This document shows positions 34,232 to 45,925 of a DNA stretch of 64,000 nucleotides, piece by piece (within the stretch, counting starts at the first letter, position 1; each line of letters starts with the position of its first letter). The translations under genes were made by a program, and so were the position numbers. Under the pieces are notes generated by a model. That model made no database searches and was not told the origin of the DNA. It was given only the letters and a program-made list of their open reading frames with translations. Location: NCBI GenBank assembly GCA_025667525.1, contig JANFOE010000055.1, positions 124,001-188,000 of the forward strand, written 5' to 3'. The stretch is from Glebionis coronaria. Taxonomy: Eukaryota; Streptophyta; Magnoliopsida; Asterales; Asteraceae.

Positions 34232-37200
34232 TGATTGTAGTAAAAATACGTCTTTTAGGAAAAAGAGCGTATATGAGCGATAAGTATTAAATACGACGGT
34301 TTACGAAAACCGTGTACTAATGACCCAAATGGAGTTCAAAGTTCGTTTCCCAAGGAGGTATATGTGTGTGACTAAAATGTAACGATATTTGAGATTAATA
34401 TTTGAGAAAGAAGGGGATGAGAAAATAGAATGACGGATATGTGAAAATTATTACTACGACGACTAAAATTAAAACCGTAAAAAGTGCCAAAATAAAAATT
34501 AATTCTAAAAATTCCCAAAAAATTACAAAAAATCAAGTTAAATAAACTAAGAGTTCACAAATGATCAAAACTTTTTCAAACCTTTTAATTAATTAAATAT
34601 TAATTTTTAAATGCTAATTAAAGCCCTAAAAATCAAAATAATTATTAAAAAGCCAAAAATAAAGATTTTTCACTTTGTAAACCTCTAAAATGACTAAATA
34701 AGAATAAAAATTATTTTTAAAAATTTTTAAACTAATTAAAACTATTTAAAATGATTAAAAACTCTTAAAAACTTAAAATAATTCTAGAAATTAGAAAAAT
34801 GATGATAAAATTAATCTAAGAGTTGCAAAAATCCTATATTAATGTATTAGACCTAAGAAAAATATAAAAGTGCACAAATGTGAAAATTGAAATTTAATAA
34901 TAAAATAATATTAAAATAATATTAAAAATCTAAAAATTATAAAAAATTATAAAAACTTGCAAACTAGTTTATTTTAACTTAAATAAAAAGACAATGAAAG
35001 TGAAATGACCAAAATATCCCTAATGGGCCCCCAAATGGGCTAAAAACTTAAATAGGTTACTTAAATGGGCTAAATGGGCCCAAAAAGTTCAACAAGGCCC
35101 AAATGACCTGGAAAAGCCCTATCTGACTCAAAATTTAATTCTGAACACAAAAGTTTGAAGGTCCAAAAGCTAGTTTTAAGCTTATCACAGCTTATTGGTA
35201 TAACAGCTTATCCTTATTGGGCCAATAAGCCCAATAAGCAATAAGCCAATGCCATAAGCTCAGATTAGACACACAACCTTCTTTGAGATGCCTAAGAGAT
35301 CTGTGCAAAGAAATTTTTGAAAAATCAAACCCAATAAGGCAGAAATAATCCAAATAGAAATTTACAAAAGGACAAAATAGTCGGGTTTGAGTTCTAGGAC
35401 GTTTCAGTAGCTCTGGTTTGTTGCAAAAGTTCACAAATAGCTTAACTAATAATAATCAACAAAGAAAACCCCAATAAGCACTCTCTTAAAATAAGAAAAG
35501 TTGATTTCCTAGTGAAAAGCTCTTTTTTAGTTCTGATTTCTTCTAGTTAAGCTTATGGGGTGAGATAATTGACGAAAATTACAAAAATAAAGTTGTGGCA
35601 TGTTTCAAAAAGCTGGAATGACTGATAAGCTCTTTTTGCCTTGGTCAACAAAAGTCAACGCGTCCAAAAAGTTACCAAACTTGCAGAATTAGGTTATGAG
35701 ATGGAAATAAGCTTGTTTGAAGCTGTTTTGGAGAAAGTCTAGAGGTCTAGACCAATGGACTTAGCAAGACAGTGGTCTTACTATGCTTAATTTTGGCAAG
35801 AAAAGCACTATAAGCCAGTTAGCTTAATAGGCTTCAAATAAGCACACAACCAGTTTAAACAAGCAAATTAGCAGCCAATGAAGAGATAACAAGCAACACA
35901 ATCCAAAAACCTTATGGGTGCAAGCAAATGTGGAGGTCAATTAGAGGTGGTCATTTGCTGATGTATTTGACCACATCAGTGAACTTTGTAAGCTCCTAGC
36001 TTATCCAATAAGCTACCAATCAAAGAGACCAGATAATGCAGAGATATACACCAATGAAAACTACTCCCAAACCAAAATTCAACCCTTCAATCAAAGTTTT
36101 AAACAAATGACAGCTTTTGATGTGTTTGACCACAAACCAAATATCTTTTGACAGATTTTTGATTACTTGTGCAAATCTTAGTTATAGATTTATAAACCTT
36201 CCCAAATAGCTAAGACAGCTTAAAAACAACTATTACTGATCTACAAACCTTAAAAACCAAGGAGCAAAGGCCTTAAGGCCTTGCTCAACCAAACACCCCT
36301 TAAATCCTTTTTTGACTAATTTTAACTTGATTTCCAAATTTTCCTAAATAACCTACCCTTTTTATGATTCCTATAATTCTACTAGGTGACTACTAATAGA
36401 AATAAACTGAAAAATTGATCCTACACACACAGCTACACAATATCACATAGAAACTTTCACTTAACAGATTTTTAGATAAATTTGTTGAGTAGAATTTTAA
36501 AGAGAACACAAACCTATCCCTCACAACTTCCTAGGGGGATTCAGCTATGCTCCTTGGACCTTGTTCAACAGCTAGAACAAGACCAAGGTACTTGGACAAT
36601 ATCACACCCTAAAGGAGGATCAAAGGTTGATCCCAAGGGCCTTCAATGATTGATCTCCTTCCACAATGAACAAACAACCAAGCCAATGCTTCAATTCTTT
36701 CCCAAAGCCTGTTGTAACAAGCTTTGATCAATCCTTGAAGCAGGGTTGGGGTTAGTAACAGATGTAATAAAAATAATGGGACAAGCTATAACAGTGGCCT
36801 AATAAGCACTTTTTGAGTGTTATAAAAGCTTTGCTATGTAAGACCAGTCCAAGCCCTTCAAGTATGAACAACTTTAGTGGCAAGACAACAGATCTACAAC
36901 CTTATTATCCACAAACTCCAATAGTTGAAGCTATGAACAACAGGTCAATATGCTACCTCAGACCACTTTTGAAAACCAAATTTCAAAAGTGTTCACTATC
37001 CTAGATTTGAAACCAAACCTCACACCTCATATATGATGAACCTAAGATGGAAAGGAGTGTTTACAAACCCTAAGATCCAAAGTTCCTTGAAGAATCAAGA
37101 ACTTAGAACCCTAAACGTTTTGACAGAAACTTGAAAATATTTTTGTGAAAATTTTTAAATCCTAACCAAACAAATCCGTGGCTAAAACAAACCACATACA

Positions 37201-38446
37201 AACATCAACAATGATAATGGAACTCAATTTCTAGCACCTAAACAACAACTTCAATTTCATAAAAAGGAATTACACTTGAACTTTTCAAAAACCAAATTTT
37301 ATTAAAACTTGAAAGGAAATACAATTTAGAATGCTAGAAAATGGAACAAAGGGGTACTCCACATCTTGGGCCTCCTTTTATAGGCTATAACTAGGGTTTA
37401 CAAATGCTGAAATTACAAGAAAATAAAGCTACAAACTTCCTAAATTGCCCTTGAATCTTCTAGACAAAGTTTGTGTTGTGAGCTGTCCCAAATGATCCTG
37501 ACCCTTCCTTTTTCCCTTTGGGAGCAAGTATTTGATGTGGGTTGTTGATTTGGCCACGTGGCATTACTTGGAGGCTAAGTCGTTACATGATTGGTTGAGG
37601 TGAGAATGGGTGGGGTCCTTTGGTGAGTGGGATTGAGAGTTTTTGGTGTGGGATGGGTTTTTCGGCATGTGAATCAAACGTGTGTCTGGGTAATTGATTT
37701 TTACCCTTTGTTTTAAGTAAGGTCGTAACTGGGTTCTTGGAGTGAATAGTAACACCTTTGATCCGTTTTTTGTGGAGTGGTGTTTTGTTTGGCGCATTTT
37801 TGATTCAAATGTTTCCATTGCCCACCTTTGTCCTTGTCTTTTGGTAAAAGTTGTAAACAAAGAATTTCAGCCATACAAACAACTTCCCTTTATTAATAAA
37901 GTTTACATCTTCACACTTTTGCCCCCAATACTTTGGCAAACGGTTTTAAGGGTTATTTTTGCCATTTCTCAATAGTTTAAGGACTGATCTTGTACTTTAT
38001 TGAACTTTGAAGGTCTTCATTGGATTTGACTTCATGAGGGACCTTTGTTGACAATTTAGAATTTTTAAGGGACTAAACTTGCCAAATCTTCAAAGTTGAA
38101 GGACATTTTTGTAATTTTGACAAACTTAAGGGACCAAACTTGTAATTATTAGTATACAAGGGTATTAAGTGTCATTTCTTCATAAATGAGAGATCAATCT
38201 TGTACCTCTTCAAGTCTTCAAGGGGTTTTCTTTGTGAAATCCATAACTAGGGCCCGGTTCATTGTACGGCTTCGTTTCTCGAGTTCGTTTTTCCTTGCTT
38301 CTTGTGATCTTTTGTCTTTTTCACGATATCCATACCTAAAACACACAAGTAAACAAATACAAGCATATATATGGTATATTTATGACATTTTATGCATTTA
38401 AAGCCCGAAAAGAACGATGAGATCATGTATAAATGCCATCTCATCA
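34232..38446 (-). repeat. Athila LTR, left copy (3' LTR in element orientation)
   Basis: 4,215 bp. Minus-strand TATA box CTATAAAAGG at 37,374-37,383. Near 35,020-35,090 there are four TGGGCC/TGGGCT motifs, and about 35,170-36,050 is rich in AATAAGC/GCTTATT, including a hairpin CTTATTGG-G-CCAATAAG near 35,214. Short ORFs shared with the other copy are not genes. The LTR pair differs at a few percent of sites by eye plus several indels, much older than the LARD pair. Confidence 0.92.
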
Positions 38447-38457
38447 CTCCCCCATAC
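38447..38457 (-). other. Athila polypurine tract
   Basis: On the minus strand GTATGGGGGAG directly precedes the LTR start TGATGAG. It sets minus orientation and marks the 3' LTR as the left copy. Confidence 0.88.
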
Positions 38458-40615
38458 TAAGCCATTGTCGTGCCCTCACGCAATGCTAGAATAAAGTATC
38501 TAAGCATCACCAAAATTCGATTTTATTACCCTTTATTGAAAAGTAAAAGACTTGCAACAATACTACCAAGATGTGTAAAGACATAATGTATGATTTTCAT
38601 CACGTGTGTGACTTTTATGGTCAATGAATAGAAACAAGTGAATGTCCCATAGAGTAAAGTTCGTCATCCTTTATTGTCATACTTTCCATGCTAAGTGAAA
38701 AAACGAGATCATTGTTGGTACAAGTCACAATGCTAACACTACTCATACGTCTAAATTGTGTAATACTTTTTCTCCCCGCAATCCTAGTTATTATGAAAGG
38801 AAATGGGTTTCTAGAATTTTTTAACTATTTGTCATGGATCAAAAGTGATTCATATTGACTTATTTGAGTCTTTATTAGTCCGAAAGTAAAGTAGCACGAT
38901 TTAATCGATAGTTAGCCGAAGGACAAAATCTTTTAAAACGGCTTCTCGTGTATCTCCTTAAGTTCATATCTTGCCATAACTCGTTTCACGATTTGAGACC
39001 TTTCTCGGACTGATATTTGGCATGTACTTCATACTTCAAATCTTGGGAAGACGTTCTTGAAATTATGGTTTTCTCTTAATATTTTGGAATTTCTTCACTT
39101 GACGTTTTTGAGAGATTCTTCATACTTGGACCACGACTTCATCATTTTTCTTTATTTTTGATTTTGATATACAACGATCCGCCTCCTTTTCGGACTTGGA
39201 TATATTTATCCTCATACCTTGTAAGGGTCTTTTTGGATAGACTTTCGCCATGATCTTTAGGGGAGTAATTGATTTTTGTCGTGTGTCTCGATCCTTCATA
39301 TTGATTTAGGAATAATGATACTTCACATCATCTTGGATCTTAAGCAACAAAATAGAGATCCTCATGCCTTGTTAGGGCCTTTTTGGATCTTTACCAATCT
39401 TCGCATCCTGCTTCAATAAGTTATGCCTTGGCTATGAACTCTATTCAACCCCGGACAACTTTTAAACGATCTTGTGCTAGAAGCTAAGTAACCTTTCAAA
39501 CCGTACGACCTTACTTATTGCAATTATTTTTATTCCTAATGCATTGATCTTATGGGAGAAAAAGCCACAATTAAAAACATATGAGTTTTTGAAAGAACAT
39601 TTTTATGTTCTACGTTTAGCATGATCACTTGTCTAACTCTATCATTTCTTGTTCTTCACTATTTAAAGACCTTTATTAAAGAGACTCGTGAATACTTAGC
39701 CATGCAAGTAAAAAATAAGCCAAATTTGGATTAGCTTTCATTAAGACTATATCAAATCGAAGTTTTGGGTTTTCAAGCCACCTATAGGATCTTGTACTTT
39801 CTTGGACTTTTTCAAGTTTAGAGAATGCATTTTATAGTTCCCTTGATAAGTGACTTTCTAGGATGAATAATAGGAACTTGCGAAAAGTTCTTTTTCTTAA
39901 CCCGAATGAGCTAAGACTTTCGCGTTTTAAAGTTCCCTATATAAAAGTCTAGCAAAACTTGATTTGAGTGGGTTAAGGAATGTAAAGGGCTCCAAATGTT
40001 CATCAAGTCCAAAATTAGCTCTTATTCTACCCATCGGAAAATATACATTCGTGTCTTAAAAACACTTATGAAAACTAAGAAAAATTTTAAAATTTGGCCA
40101 TTTTTAGCCTTATTAGCAACAAAACAAAATGTTGAAAGTTGGAAAATGTGAGGGCGTAGCAAAGCAAGTGTCTATTCACCCTCATATTAAAATTAAACAT
40201 TGTCCTCAATGTTTCGAGTCTAAAGGTGGAGCACCCCCATACTAGAGACGAAGAGTCGAATGCTTAGTATCTAGCATAGACAGGGTGATCAACAATATAT
40301 CTAAAGTCGTTTATTAATTATGCTAAAAGATAATTTTTAAAACAATAAAGGATATGTCATGGATTTGTGAAAAACTTCTTCAAGCAAACGATCGAGGCTA
40401 ACGTAAACGAACATGAGAGTCTTCAATCGTTGCGATGATGATGATCTAGATAACACATTCACAAACAACCATGAGACAACGAGTTGGAAGGGCACAAATC
40501 CCCTCTCATTATTTATTAGAAAGCATTAAAAAGATAAGCATGGGATCTCCCCCACGAGGCACCTCGTTTTTTATCACTGAGTCATGAGCTCGACTCGATC
40601 CCCTCAATGCTAATT
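38458..40615. other. Athila 3' non-coding region
   Basis: About 2.1 kb between the pol end and the polypurine tract. Athila elements may carry an env-like ORF here; I see none, only short ORFs and AT-rich sequence. An internal duplication is visible: CATGCCTTGTTAGGGCCTTT near 39,363 resembles CATACCTTGTAAGGGTCTTT near 39,213, each followed by TTGGAT. Confidence 0.65.
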
Positions 40616-41788
40616 ATCATTGGGGAAGGTGACTTGGTCGAGGTCGTCCAACGAAGGAACTTCCCCACCAAAGTAGTGCTTAAGCCTGTGTCAATTCACC
40701 TTGAAGTTAGGACCATCATTTTGAGCTAGCGCGATGGTCCCATAAGGAAACACTTGTGTAATGGTGAAAGGACCCGACCAACGAGATTTCAATTTCCCGG
40801 GTAATATCTTTAATCTAGAGTTAAAAAGTAACACTTGATCACCAACGTTAAAAACCCGGTTTTTAATCTTTGCATCATGAAACTTTTTAGTCTTTTCTTT
40901 GAAAATCAATGAATTTTCATAAGCATTATCTCTTAATTCATCCAATTCATTTAATTGTATTTTCTGGTGATCACCCGTGGTCTTTAAATCAAAATTAGCA
41001 TGCTTAAGGGCCCAATATGCCTTATGCTCCAATTCAATAGGCAAATGACAATTCTTTCCATAAACCAACTTATATGGAGTACAACTGATAGGTGTCTTAT
41101 AAGCGGTCTTAAAGGCCCATAAAGCGTCATCAAGTTTGTCGGACCATGAAGCACGGTTTTCTCCAATCGACCTCTCTAAAATCCTCTTCAAAACTCGGTT
41201 TGAAACCTCTACTTGCCCACTCGTTTGCGGGTGATAAGCCGTAGAAATACAATGAGTAACTCCATATTTCTTTAAGACCTTCTCGAATTGGTCATTACAA
41301 AAACGGGTTCCACGATCACTTATAATAGCACGAGGGGTTCCAAACCGAGAGAATAGTTTCTTCAAAAACTTCACTACCACACGAGCATCATTAGTAGGTA
41401 AAGCCTTAGCTTCCACCCACTTAGAAAGGTAGTTGACGGAGAAGAGGATATACTTGTTACCATGAAACGATGGGAACGGCCCCATAAAGTCTATGCCCCA
41501 AATGTCGAAAATCTCACACACATGAATTATATTTTGTGGCATTTCATCACGTTGAGACGATTTTCCTTGACGTTGGCACGAATCACACGACTTCACAAGT
41601 GCGTGTGCATCACTATAGATAGTAGGCCAAAAGAAGCCGGCATCGAAAACTTTCTTAGCCATGAGATTAGCACCATGGTGACCACCTGTGGGTCCCTCGT
41701 GACAAGCTCTAAGGATGTTAGAAGCTTCGGTACCAAAAACACAACGTCGAGCGAGTTGATCCGCACAAACCCAAAAGAGATAAGGGTC
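40616..41788 (-). pseudogene. Athila integrase, main part
   Basis: Long open frame 41,662-40,691. The zinc-domain end is [20 protein letters not shown]. Core motifs are WGIDFMGPF (D), [13 protein letters not shown] (D) and [12 protein letters not shown] (E), then [38 protein letters not shown] and [18 protein letters not shown] at 40,691-40,693 replaces Gly before HRLKHYFGG; the frame continues to about 40,616. The upstream HHCC half ([29 protein letters not shown]) runs to 41,788, where the LINE cuts it. Catalytic residues are all present. Confidence 0.92.
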
Positions 41789-41789
41789 G

Positions 41790-43140
41790 TCGGACTATAA
41801 GGTCCTTGTCGAAAAACTTGAAAGTAGAGTTAATGATTGGCGCAATAAATTTCTTTCTTTAGCAGGAAGACTCCAGTTAGTTCGTTCATTCCTATCTTCT
41901 ATGCATATTTACTGGGCGTCAGTCTTTATTTTACCTGTGCGGATTATTCATGATTTGGAACAGCTTATGAGAGGCTTCTTATGGTGTCAAGGTGAAATGA
42001 AGAAGGGTAAGGCTAAAGTTGCTTGGGACTCTGTCTATACTCCATTTTATGAAGGTGGCCTTGGTATTCGTAAGCTTTCTGACTTTAATGCTGCTTTAAT
42101 GGTTTCTCATATTTTGTGTATATTGACTCGTAAAGATTCTTTATGGGTCAAATGGATCAATTCTTACAAGTTAAAGGATAGAAGTTTTTGGGATGTTCCT
42201 TGTATTGGTGACATGAGTTGGGGCTGGAGAAAACTTCTCCAAATTAGACCACGTGTTCGTAAGTTTGTATGGTATAATATTAATAATGGTAGAGTTTCTT
42301 CTATGTGGTTTGATAATTGGTCAGATTTATGTCCTCTACGGGGCACCCTCACGGTCCGTAGTATCAATAGATCGGGGTTCTCTTTATCTAATAAGGTGAG
42401 GGATCTTATCGTTGATGGTGCTTGGCAGTGGCTGCAGGATTGGAATACTAGATTTCCGAATATTGTTTCTATACCTGTGCCTATTATTAATGATGACAAA
42501 GAAGATGAGTTGCTGTGGAGGGATATTAGTGGTGTTTCTCGGCTGTTTTCTGTGGCGTTAGCTTGGGATTCCATACGTGATCGGGATATGCAAGTTAATT
42601 GGTATAAAGCTGTCTGGTTTTCTCATTGTATTCCTCATCACTCTATTAATTTGTGTCTGGTGGTTAGAAGAAAATTGAAGACGCAGGATAGGCTTAAGCA
42701 ATGGGATGTTGGCCCGTTGGTGGATTTAAGCCTTCTTCTGTGTCCTTTATGTAGTTTGGTGCAGGACTCCCATGACCATCTTTTCTTTGAATGTTCTTAT
42801 TCTATGCAGGTTTGGTCTAAGGTTCGGACCTTGTGTGGTATGGATACAGTCCCCCTCGTATTGATGATATATTAGCTCATGTTATTCCAATTTCGAATGG
42901 GAAAAATCATGTGTTAGCATTCTTGCTCGTCTTGTGTTGGCTGCTACTGCTTATTTTATTTGGATGGAATGTAATTCAAGACTATTTAAGAAGAAGCGGA
43001 TGTCTGTTGATCAGTTATTTCTGATTCTATGTGATACTATTCGTTTGAAGTTGATTTCTTTCCATTTCAAGAAATTATCTACCAGGTCAAGTTTGCTGCT
43101 TGACAAATGGAGGGTACCGAGCTCAAGAATTGTTCCATGA
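41790..43140 (+). pseudogene. LINE ORF2 C-terminal fragment (RT end and zf-RVT domain)
   Basis: Open from the first base of the LINE: KLESRVNDWRNKFLSLAGR and QLVRSFLSSMHIYWASVF (RT thumb), then MRGFLWCQGE, GGLGIRKLSDFNAALM and a zinc-binding reverse-transcriptase tail (WYKAVWFSHCIPHHSIN, CPLC...DSHDHLFFECSYSMQVW). A frameshift near 42,845 and another near 42,920 break it. The end reads AATAYFIWMECNSRLFKKKR and stops at 43,138-43,140. The endonuclease and RT catalytic centre were never copied (5' truncation). Confidence 0.9.
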
Positions 43141-43484
43141 TAGGTGTGTCGGGTGAGTGTTGTACTCTTTTTTCCTTTTCCAAGGTTTTTCCCACTGGGT
43201 TTTCTTTGGTAAGGTTTTTTAAGGAGGCAGACTCATTTGGATTCATCCTGCTCCTATCATGGTGGTGTTGGACGCTGAAGAGTGTGCGCAGTTTCATGTT
43301 CACATCTTGGTTTTTATCTAGTTTACTTTTGTCTTCTCAACTCGGTTAGGGCTTTTGATGTTTCATAGTCTTTGTTAACAAGCTGCATGTAGCTTGAGGT
43401 TAATGTGGTATCTCAACCACATTCCTTTGTACTTAAACGGTTTTTTGGTTAATATATTTACCGGGGTAACCCATTACAAAAAAA
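43141..43484 (+). other. LINE 3' UTR and A-run
   Basis: No ORF. The end is GTACTTAAACGG..., AATATATTTACCGGGGTAA, then a short A-run. It shares these blocks with the 3' end of the LINE at 6,048-8,308, so the two belong to related families. Confidence 0.8.
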
Positions 43485-43783
43485 AGATAAGGGTCTTCCC
43501 AAAAATAGAACTTGACGTCACGAAATAATTTTCTCTTTTGTTGTGTCGTCATACCCTTGATTATGAAATTCCCCGCATGGTAATTTGCAATGTCGGCAAA
43601 CCATGGGGTGGTGTCTTTAGAATTCACTACACCGAGAGTCTTGAGAGGAAATGTTTCGGTGATTTCCTTGTTCTCGAAAACATCTTTGTGAGGATCTTCT
43701 AGACGAGAGAGATGATCAGCCGCTAGATTCTCGGCTCCTTTTTTGTCAAGCACGGTGACATCAAATTCTTGGAGGAGGAGCAT
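43485..43783 (-). pseudogene. Athila RNase H-integrase connection
   Basis: 43,783 down to the LINE edge: [27 protein letters not shown] (end of RNase H with the last catalytic Asp in AADHLSR), then [16 protein letters not shown] and FWEDPYLF. Frame is the same as the RT above; a TAG at 43,784-43,786 separates them (Trp in relatives). Continues at 41,788 across the LINE. Confidence 0.88.
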
Positions 43784-44707
43784 CTAACAAAGCAATCTCG
43801 GCTTAGCATCGTGCTTAGCTAAGAGATACTTGATAGTCGAATGGTCGGTATACACGATGCTTTTAGTCAAGACGAGATAAGGTCGGAATTTATCAAAAGC
43901 ATAGACCACGGCAAGGAATTCTTTTTCCGTTGTGGTGTACTTTAATTGAGCCTCGGTCATCGTCTTACTAGCATAATGGATAGGACGGAAATTCTTTTCA
44001 TAACGTTGCCCTAAAACGACCCCTATAGCATAATCACTTGCATCGCACATGATTTCAAAGGGTAATTCCCAACTAGGAGCAACAAGAATGGGAGCTTCGG
44101 TAAGTTTCCTTTTAAGAGTTTCGAAAGCTCTAACACAGTCCTCATTAAAGTTAAAAGGAGCATCCTTCTCGAGAAAGTGTGTCATAGGTCGAGAGATTTT
44201 CGAAAAGCCTTTGATGAAACGACTATAAAAGCCCGCGTGGCCTAGGAAACTCCTAACTCCCTTAACGGTTTTGGGATGAGGTAACTTGGCGATGCCGTCT
44301 ATCTTAACTTTATCGACCTCAATCCCCGCTTTCAAGACCTTGTGCCCTAAGACGATTCCTTGTTTACACATAAAATGACATTTTTCCCAATTAAGCACAA
44401 GGTTGGTTTCTTCACAACGTTTTAACATTTGCTCGAGATTAGATAAACACGACGTGAACGAATTGCCAAACACCGAAATGTCATCCATAAACACTTCCAT
44501 CGACTTCTCGATCATATCATGAAAAATAGCCATCATACACCGTTGAAACGTACCTGGTGCATTAAAAAGTCCGAAAGGCATCCTACGATAAGCAAACGTT
44601 CCATAAGGACACGTAAACGTAGTTTTCTCTTGATCACGAGGGTCGATAGGGATTTGAAAGTAACCGGAAAAACCATCTAAAAAGCAATAGAATTCATTTC
44701 CCGCGAG
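43784..44707 (-). pseudogene. Athila reverse transcriptase C-part and RNase H
   Basis: One frame: GNEFYCFLDGFSGYFQIP, RRMPFGLFNAPGTFQRCMMA, the catalytic FMDD (residues 31-34 of the segment starting at 44,581), LNWEKCHFMCKQGIVLGHK and GVRSFLGHAGFYSRFIKGF. RNase H follows with MCDASDYAIGVVLGQR, TTTEKEFLAVVYAFDKF and IVYTDHSTIKYL. A TGA at 44,708-44,710 (Arg in relatives, likely CGA to TGA) separates it from the RT N-part. All catalytic residues look intact. Confidence 0.92.
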
Positions 44708-45925
44708 TCACTCCAACATTTGATCCATGAAGGGCAAAGGAAAGTGGTCTTTATGAGTGGCGTCATTTAACTTTTGGTAGTCAATACACACCCTCCAACC
44801 GGTCACACCACGAGTGGGAATTAACTCGTTGTTTGCATTGGGCATAACGGTCATTCCTCCCTTTTTAGGGACACAATGTATTGGGCTCACCCATGGGCTA
44901 TCGGAGATAGGATAAATCATTCCCGCGTCAAGGAGCTTTAAGACTTCATTTTTGATGACATCGTGAAATTTGGGGTTTACCCTTCTTTGACTTTGAATTG
45001 CGGGTTTGTATTCCTCCTCCATTAAAATCTTGTGAGTACAAAATTTCGGGTCAATACCCTTAATGTCGGAAATTTTCCACGCAATTGCCCCTTTATGAGC
45101 TTTAAGAACTTTCAAGAGCGCGGTTTTTTCATCCTTAGTAAGACCTTTTGCAATAATAACGGGCAACTTGTCATCACCTTCCAAGAATGCGTATTCAAGT
45201 TGAGATGGAAGATCTTTCAATTCAAGGATAGGCGGTTCCTCGATTGAAGATTTTTGCTCAACACTCATAACTTCCATCGGCGGAAGAAATGGTGGAATAG
45301 AAGTATCATTACCAATAATCACCTCATCTTCATTGTCGATTTCATTTAAAGTTAAATCTCTTCCTTGGAATGGAGTGAGATTTGGTGTAGAATTAGCAAG
45401 AATCGGATCCAAAATAGTGGGATTGCCACTTGACGAGCTATCAGAAAAACCTAACACTTCTTGTGAAAACTCATCGCAAACCACATCAACTAAGTCGATG
45501 TGATTGATGGTAGCGATTGCATAAACATGAGAAGGTTTCGAGTTTTGACTAGTGTTTATAACAAGTTCCTCTTCGTTGAATCTCAAAGTAATAGTTCTTG
45601 CATGAACATCGATAAACGATCTCGAGGTGTCTAAAAATGGACGACCTAAAATTAGAGGAACTTGAGGATCCGCGGGGATGTCAACTACTATAAAATAAAC
45701 GGGATAGTAGAACTTCCCCACTTTCACGAAAACATCCTCGGCTACTCCACATGCTAAAATCGTAGAATGATCGGCCATCTCGATAGACATAAGAGTAAGA
45801 GCCGGAAGCGAAAGTGATTTCCAAATGGAAAATGGCATCAAATTAATGCTCGCACCAAGATCGGCCAAGGCGAGGCATTCTTTCATATCTTGTATATCAC
45901 AAGGAATGAGAAACTTTCCGGGGTC
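44708..45925 (-). pseudogene. Athila protease and reverse transcriptase N-part
   Basis: 45,886-44,708 is one open frame of 392 codons. The protease starts MKECLALADLGASINLMP (active-site DLGA, typical of Athila, in place of DTGA) with VPLILGRPFLDTSR. A spacer with LEYAFLEGDDKLPVIIAKGL follows, then RT entry AWKISDIKGIDPKFCTHKI, RRVNPKFHDVIKNEVLKLLD, GMIYPISDSPWVSPIHCVPK and VCIDYQKLNDAT. A one-base deletion near 45,925 separates it from gag. Confidence 0.92.

Larger units (their letters stand above)
41789..43484 (+). mobile_element. 5'-truncated LINE inserted in the Athila pol
   Basis: Plus-strand LINE 3' part ending in a short A-run (about 43,477-43,484). An 11-bp duplication AGATAAGGGTC lies at 41,778-41,788 and 43,485-43,495. 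Removing it rejoins the Athila frame as [15 protein letters not shown], so the boundaries are firm. Length 1.7 kb: the C-terminal part of ORF2 plus a 3' UTR related to that of the LINE at 6,048-8,308. Confidence 0.92.

Noticed and set aside
35192..35434. 80-codon minus-strand ORF in the Athila LTR, with a partner at 49,676-49,918
   Set aside because: Lies in the AATAAGC-rich U3 of both LTRs; the translation is a by-product of that repeat and carries indels between copies.
38458..40615. env-like ORF expected in Athila
   Set aside because: No ORF above about 70 codons and no membrane-segment pattern on the minus strand.
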